From: G963665595 sp963665595 | Lineage (GTDB): Bacteria; Actinomycetota; Coriobacteriia; Coriobacteriales; CADBOM01 | Assembly (NCBI GenBank): GCA_963665595.2 | Contig: CAXXJK010000005.1 | Coordinates: 248,001-312,000, forward strand | Length of the DNA stretch: 64,000 bases | Direction: 5' to 3' | Part shown: piece by piece, positions 59,928 to 64,000 of the stretch | Position numbering within the stretch: position 1 is the stretch's first letter | How the letters are laid out: each line of letters begins with the position of its first letter | The notes under the pieces: generated by a model | What the model saw: only the letters and a program-made list of their open reading frames with translations | Database searches by the model: none | What the model was told of the DNA's origin: nothing | Position numbers and translations under genes: made by a program

Positions 59928-62900
59928 GTGCGTCGTAAGCGGGAAATATATACAGACGATGTGGAGCGGTCAGTGCGTAAGCGGGCCGTTCCGCATCTGT
60001 TCCCCGTTATTTCAAGTGCTTGTTTTACCATTATCTGTGCAGCGCTTGTCTGTTTCTGCTTGATTCAGGCACCTGCAGACGCAGGGACGGGTAACACGAC
60101 TCAAAATGCTGCAACTCAGCAGAGTGCTACTGCCTCACCGGGGACAAGCACTCAGAACGCCACAACCTCACCGGGGACAAGCACTCAGAACGCCACAACC
60201 TCACCGGGGACAAGCACTCAGGGTGCCGCAGCCTCAGTCGGCGCTTCTTCTGCCACCTCCGAGACGCAAAATACTACCGATACATCCTTATCTTCCTTGG
60301 CGATCACGCCTCAGGCTACCATTGCGACCGGTAAGTTTTCGAGTAATATCAACGTAACGTGGACGATCGATTCCAACGGAACGCTCAGCATCACCGGTAC
60401 GGGCACGGTTACCGACAGCACAGCACCCTGGCAGGCCGCTGCCTACACTTCCTATCTGTCATCTATCAGCACGGTTAGTTTGGCATCTACTGTCACGCCG
60501 ACGAAAATGAACAGTTGGTTTGCTAATTTTGTTTCGCTTACCACTCTCAACATCTCATCATGGGCTACCTCAAGTTGTACCGACATGTCATCGTTGTTCC
60601 TGAACTGTGTTTCTTTGTCATCTCTGACTTTTGGCGCAAACTTCAACACCACTAATGTCACGGATATGTCTTCGATGTTTTCGGGGTGCTCCTCACTGTC
60701 AAGTATTACGTTTTCATCGAGCAACTTTAGTACTGCCAAAGTTACTACCATGGCCTCGATGTTTAAGAATTGTCCTTCGGTGAGTTCTCTCAACTTGGGC
60801 TATTTTCGTTCTACCGTGTTGCAGTACATGAATTCTATGTTCGAAGGATGCTCTTCGCTGGGTACTATAACGTGGCCGTCGAGCAATTTCACCACGACAT
60901 CCGTAAGGGATATGAGTTCTCTATTCAAAAATTGCATGTCGCTTACGACGCTCACAAAGTTTAATCTTCTCAGATCTTCAACCAACCTCACCAATACGGC
61001 CTCTATGTTTGAAGGGTGCTCGGCACTTTCTTCGATAACCTTTTCAACGAGTTTTACTGCCAGCCGTGTTACCAACATGTCTTCCATGTTTAAGGGTTGT
61101 GCATCACTTTCATCAATAGGTAACTTCAATTATTTTGCACCAACCACCTATCTCACAACAACTGCTTCCATGTTTGAAGGGTGTTCGGCACTTTCAAGTC
61201 TGACTTTCGGTACTAGCTTTACCTGTGCGCGCGTGACAAATATGTCATCCATGTTTAAGAACTGTCAGTCGTTGACTGCTCTGAGCACATTGAGCCGTTT
61301 CGCACCAACAACCTATCTTCTTACCACGGCTTCCATGTTCGAAGGTTGCTCCGGTCTTTCGAGCTTGACATTTAACACCAGCTTTACCTGTGTCAATGTG
61401 ACTACTATGGCCTCGATGTTTAAAGGGTGTACTGCGATCACGAGCATTACGTGGTCTTCGACTTCTTTTGCTACCACCAAGGTGACAGACATGTCTTCCA
61501 TGTTCGAGAACTGTTCAAATCTTACCAGTTTGACTCTTGCAAGGTTTAGATCGAATGTTCTGACTACGACGGCTTCGATGTTTTCGGGATGTGCCAAGCT
61601 GCCTAACTTCACCACTACCACCATGCCATCGGCATTTACCTGTGCCTCGGTAACAGACATGTCTTCGATGTTTGCGGGCTGTTCAACGTTTACTGCGGCC
61701 AGTCTTACCTATTTCAACACGGGAAACGTTACGAACATGTCTTCGATGTTTGCTAACTGTACCGGGATTACCTCGTTCAGCTTTCCTGCTACCTTTACCA
61801 CTCCTAAAGTAACCAATATGTCTTCGATGTTTGCTAACTGCTCAAATGTCACCACACTTTCGCTTTCAACCTTCAGTTCGACGGTTTTGACCACGACGGC
61901 TTCAATGTTTTCGGGATGTGCCAAGCTGCCTAACTTCACCACTACCACCATGCCATCGGCATTTACCTGTGCCTCGGTAACCAATATGTCTTCAATGTTT
62001 GCGGGCTGTTCAATGTTTACTGCGGCCAGTCTTACCTATTTCAACACGGGAAACGTTACGAACATGTCTTCGATGTTTGCTAACTGTACCGGGATTACCT
62101 CGTTCAGCTTTCCTGCTACCTTTACCACTCCTAAAGTAACCAATATGTCTTCGATGTTTGCTAACTGCTCAAATGTTACCGCGCTTTCGCTTTCAACCTT
62201 CAGCTCGACGGTTTTGACCACGACGGCTTCAATGTTTTCGGGCTGCGCTAAGCTGGCTACTCTTTCGTTTCCATCGGCCTTTGTCTGCGCCTCGGTAACC
62301 GACATGTCTTCGATGTTTGCGAGCTGTTCGGTTTTGGCGTTACTTGATCTTTCATATTTTGATACAGGCAGTGCAACAAGCATGTCTTCAATGTTTAATG
62401 CCACACCAGCGCTCGCTCAGGTAACGCTGGGAACTTCATGGTCATTTAAGGGGAGCGGCTCGACAGTACTCTGTACATTACTTACCTCTCCAAGCCCCTA
62501 TACAGGCAACTGGCAGGCGGTCGGGCTAGGGTCTGTGTCCTCGCCGGAAGGTGGCGTATATAGTCCCTCTGATCTTGCTGCTTCCTACGACGGTGTCACG
62601 ATGTCGGATATCTATGTGTGGGAGCATCCGACCCTTACGGGGACGGTTACGGTTTCAGGCACAGGTCTTATCCTGAGCACACTTACTGCAAGTGCCTCCG
62701 GCACTCAGGTAACGACACTTTCTTATACGTGGTATTCTGCCGCCGATGCTACTTCAGAGGGATCTCAGGTTGGTACCGGCACCACCTATACGCCACCAGT
62801 CGATCAGTACGGAAAATATATTTATGCGGCGGTTTCTGATTCAAACGGGTTCTATAAAGGCAAAGTTGCTTCTTCACGTATCATGATTACCGCAAATATC

Positions 62901-63314
62901 TCGATTACGGTGCCCACTACTATTCCCGTGTCAGTCGCAGCCGACGGAAGCATAACGGGTCCCTCGCCGAGTTCCTCTCAGATTAAGAATACCTCTGCAT
63001 TTGCCATCCATGTCTCTACCATACAGGCAACTGCTGCCTCAGGATTTAATCTGGTAACTGGCGCGGATTATCCGTTAGCCTCAGACAATAATACGTTCTG
63101 GATGACAGTTAAGCCCAATTCTGGTACCGCCATACAGCTTGCATCCTATGCAACACCGATGGCTCCTACGGCAGGGGAGTGGAATCTTGCTGCCACTACC
63201 GGTGTCACCAACCTGACCACCACCGGCTTCATTAAAAATGTTGATAAGAATCTTTCAGGCAACTCAATGACCGCTATTATCATCAGCTGGGCATTCGTTC
63301 CCGGCACCGTCTAA
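59928..63314 (+). CDS. Large BspA/DUF285-type repeat surface protein
   Basis: An 1,128-residue exported protein. A basic N-terminus precedes one membrane helix (about residues 20-42). Next is a Thr/Ser-rich linker with three 11-residue repeats (SPGTSTQNATT type), then 23 repeats of a short unit containing [MT][SAN]S[ML]F.[GN]C between about residues 217 and 825, the DUF285/BspA-like leucine-rich-repeat pattern seen in adhesins of mucosal bacteria. An Ig-like segment (LSYTWYSAADATSEGSQVG, VDQYGKYIYAAVSD) follows. The last 130 residues are a paralogue of the 59349 protein. Starts TTG 59925 and GTG 59928 are both possible; AGAAGAG lies upstream. Likely adhesin or surface scaffold. Confidence 0.8.
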   Translation: MRRKREIYTDDVERSVRKRAVPHLFPVISSACFTIICAALVCFCLIQAPADAGTGNTTQNAATQQSATASPGTSTQNATTSPGTSTQNATTSPGTSTQGAAASVGASSATSETQNTTDTSLSSLAITPQATIATGKFSSNINVTWTIDSNGTLSITGTGTVTDSTAPWQAAAYTSYLSSISTVSLASTVTPTKMNSWFANFVSLTTLNISSWATSSCTDMSSLFLNCVSLSSLTFGANFNTTNVTDMSSMFSGCSSLSSITFSSSNFSTAKVTTMASMFKNCPSVSSLNLGYFRSTVLQYMNSMFEGCSSLGTITWPSSNFTTTSVRDMSSLFKNCMSLTTLTKFNLLRSSTNLTNTASMFEGCSALSSITFSTSFTASRVTNMSSMFKGCASLSSIGNFNYFAPTTYLTTTASMFEGCSALSSLTFGTSFTCARVTNMSSMFKNCQSLTALSTLSRFAPTTYLLTTASMFEGCSGLSSLTFNTSFTCVNVTTMASMFKGCTAITSITWSSTSFATTKVTDMSSMFENCSNLTSLTLARFRSNVLTTTASMFSGCAKLPNFTTTTMPSAFTCASVTDMSSMFAGCSTFTAASLTYFNTGNVTNMSSMFANCTGITSFSFPATFTTPKVTNMSSMFANCSNVTTLSLSTFSSTVLTTTASMFSGCAKLPNFTTTTMPSAFTCASVTNMSSMFAGCSMFTAASLTYFNTGNVTNMSSMFANCTGITSFSFPATFTTPKVTNMSSMFANCSNVTALSLSTFSSTVLTTTASMFSGCAKLATLSFPSAFVCASVTDMSSMFASCSVLALLDLSYFDTGSATSMSSMFNATPALAQVTLGTSWSFKGSGSTVLCTLLTSPSPYTGNWQAVGLGSVSSPEGGVYSPSDLAASYDGVTMSDIYVWEHPTLTGTVTVSGTGLILSTLTASASGTQVTTLSYTWYSAADATSEGSQVGTGTTYTPPVDQYGKYIYAAVSDSNGFYKGKVASSRIMITANISITVPTTIPVSVAADGSITGPSPSSSQIKNTSAFAIHVSTIQATAASGFNLVTGADYPLASDNNTFWMTVKPNSGTAIQLASYATPMAPTAGEWNLAATTGVTNLTTTGFIKNVDKNLSGNSMTAIIISWAFVPGTV
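60135..60233 (+). repeat. Three in-frame 33-bp tandem repeats
   Basis: Units start at 60135, 60168 and 60201 with TCACCGGGGACAAGCACTCA. The first two are identical; the third diverges in its last 12 bases. They encode the Ser/Thr-rich linker of the large surface protein and are prone to slippage. Confidence 0.92.
61581..62234 (+). repeat. 327-bp in-frame tandem duplication within the DUF285 array
   Basis: The segment from TTTTCGGGATGTGCCAAGC at 61581 recurs from 61908 with only a few substitutions over about 300 bp; a third, diverging start lies at 62235, again 327 bp on. Each copy encodes 109 residues with four repeat units. The near identity points to a recent duplication. Confidence 0.9.
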
Positions 63315-63356
63315 GTTTTAACGTATAGCCCGCTTTGTTAAACGAGTCTTCTCCGA

Positions 63357-64000
63357 TCAGGATTCGTAGAGCACGTGGCCCATTCTTGAGATGTTGTAGC
63401 CGGGCGTAATCTTAAAGCCTTCTTGGAAGCCGACTGAACCTACTATATATTTAATAGCCTGTATGGCTTTTTTTGTGTGCTCGCTCTTGCGTATTACGAG
63501 TGCAAGCTCCTCGTCCTGCAGCGGAATGAAGTCGAGGCCCTCAATTTGATGATATACGCGCTCGATACCAACGCCAACGTCGGCACCTCCTCGTGCAATG
63601 AGCGAGCCGAGGGCGAGCATCGAGGAAGTCTCACGATTATAGCCCTTCACTTGAGAATGATCAGCCTCAAGTTGAACGAGGTGTTCATCAAGCAATATAC
63701 GAGAACCTGCTCCTTTTTCGCGATTGATGATAGTAACATCGGGGCGCAGCAGGTCACTCCAGGCACGAATATTCTTGGGATTGCCTCGCCGAACAAGAAG
63801 TCCCTGGCGACGTATTGCAAGATGTATCATAATGATGGGGGTTCCGGGAACAAGGCGCTTTACATACGGTAGATTATACGTGTTGGTCTCGCCATCCCAG
63901 AGATGTATCGCGGCCGTATGTACCTTATTCAGATATATGTTCACCAATCCATTATAGCTACCCGTATAGGCGCGAAGTGCGTTTATACCGCTTCCCGCCA
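63357..64000 (-). CDS. Substrate-binding-domain regulator or binding protein (5' end outside window)
   Basis: The frame is open to the window edge, so the N-terminus is missing; about 213 residues are visible. They start AGSGINALRAYTGSYNGLVN, then HTAAIHLWDGETNTYNLPYV, GLLVRRGNPKNIRAWSDLLR, IINREKGAGSRILLDEHL and ARGGADVGVGIERVYHQIEG. This is the periplasmic-binding-protein-like domain (PBP_like type) often fused to a ModE/LysR or excisionase-like helix-turn-helix and associated with molybdate or tungstate systems. Whether a DNA-binding domain precedes it cannot be seen. It converges on the large surface protein gene with 42 bp between. Confidence 0.8.
   Translation of the reverse strand, partial: AGSGINALRAYTGSYNGLVNIYLNKVHTAAIHLWDGETNTYNLPYVKRLVPGTPIIMIHLAIRRQGLLVRRGNPKNIRAWSDLLRPDVTIINREKGAGSRILLDEHLVQLEADHSQVKGYNRETSSMLALGSLIARGGADVGVGIERVYHQIEGLDFIPLQDEELALVIRKSEHTKKAIQAIKYIVGSVGFQEGFKITPGYNISRMGHVLYES

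Noticed and set aside
60135..60233. CRISPR-like regular repeats
   Set aside because: The 33-bp units are contiguous, without spacers, and lie in frame in a coding region. No CRISPR array or cas gene is seen in the window.
61313..62404. Open reading frames on the reverse strand inside the repeat-protein gene
   Set aside because: They mirror the periodic codons of the DUF285 repeats, lack ribosome-binding sites and encode low-complexity sequence.

Overview
The window looks like chromosome from an anaerobic actinobacterium of the class Coriobacteriia, most likely the Eggerthellales. The evidence is indirect: two Tat-exported flavin reductases, each divergent from a LuxR regulator with a membrane-embedded N-terminal half; a cluster encoding a TsaB-RimI-TsaD fusion; an archaeal-type phosphoglycerate-mutase homologue near threonine synthase; Fe-S rich redox proteins; and many GTG/TTG starts. 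By eye the base composition is near 50 percent GC or a little lower. The species cannot be named from this sequence.

Layout. Positions 1-2031: end of an arsenite ATPase gene (arsA) and arsC. Positions 2100-13588 are an accessory stretch with much decay: a Fic-protein remnant, an intact ISLre2-type insertion sequence with terminal inverted repeats and a 9-bp target duplication, a 5'-truncated subtilisin/SLH gene, an SLH protein, a membrane polyferredoxin next to a DUF2202 lipoprotein, an FAD oxidoreductase/SRPBCC pair divergent from a PucR-type regulator, and a broken AAA/DUF4143 gene. Positions 13907-25172: an HdeD-like membrane protein, an unknown tail-anchored protein, two LuxR-reductase modules, a DegV protein and a very small Cys-rich protein. 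Positions 25310-28221: tRNA-Ser, an alanine/glycine symporter and a VTT-domain membrane protein.

Positions 28344-35860 form one tightly packed forward run: glmS, acpS, alr, a family-4 uracil-DNA glycosylase, tsaE and tsaB-rimI-tsaD. Positions 36033-49394 hold tRNA-Ala, tRNA-Glu and tRNA-Phe among nucleotide-sugar and glycan genes: galU, a degenerate ManC-like protein, a GT87-like membrane protein, a GT2-GtrA fusion, then manC, a phosphohexomutase, rmd and gmd, which together would make GDP-D-rhamnose. A sodium:solute symporter and a ferredoxin-type aldo/keto reductase sit between them. Positions 49624-58057 are mainly housekeeping: thrC, a ModE-like regulator, an apgM-type gene that may be an alternative homoserine kinase, a DtxR-like regulator, truA, a DUF1461 membrane protein, cca and an M29 aminopeptidase.

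Positions 58742-63314 encode a three-gene cell-surface module: a membrane-anchored beta-rich protein, a small secreted protein, and a 1,128-residue protein with 23 BspA/DUF285-type repeats whose C-terminal domain is a paralogue of the small secreted protein. A recent 327-bp in-frame tandem duplication lies in the repeat array. This module and the regulatory palindromes and direct repeats next to the redox genes are the least explained parts. The window ends in a substrate-binding regulator gene cut by the window edge.
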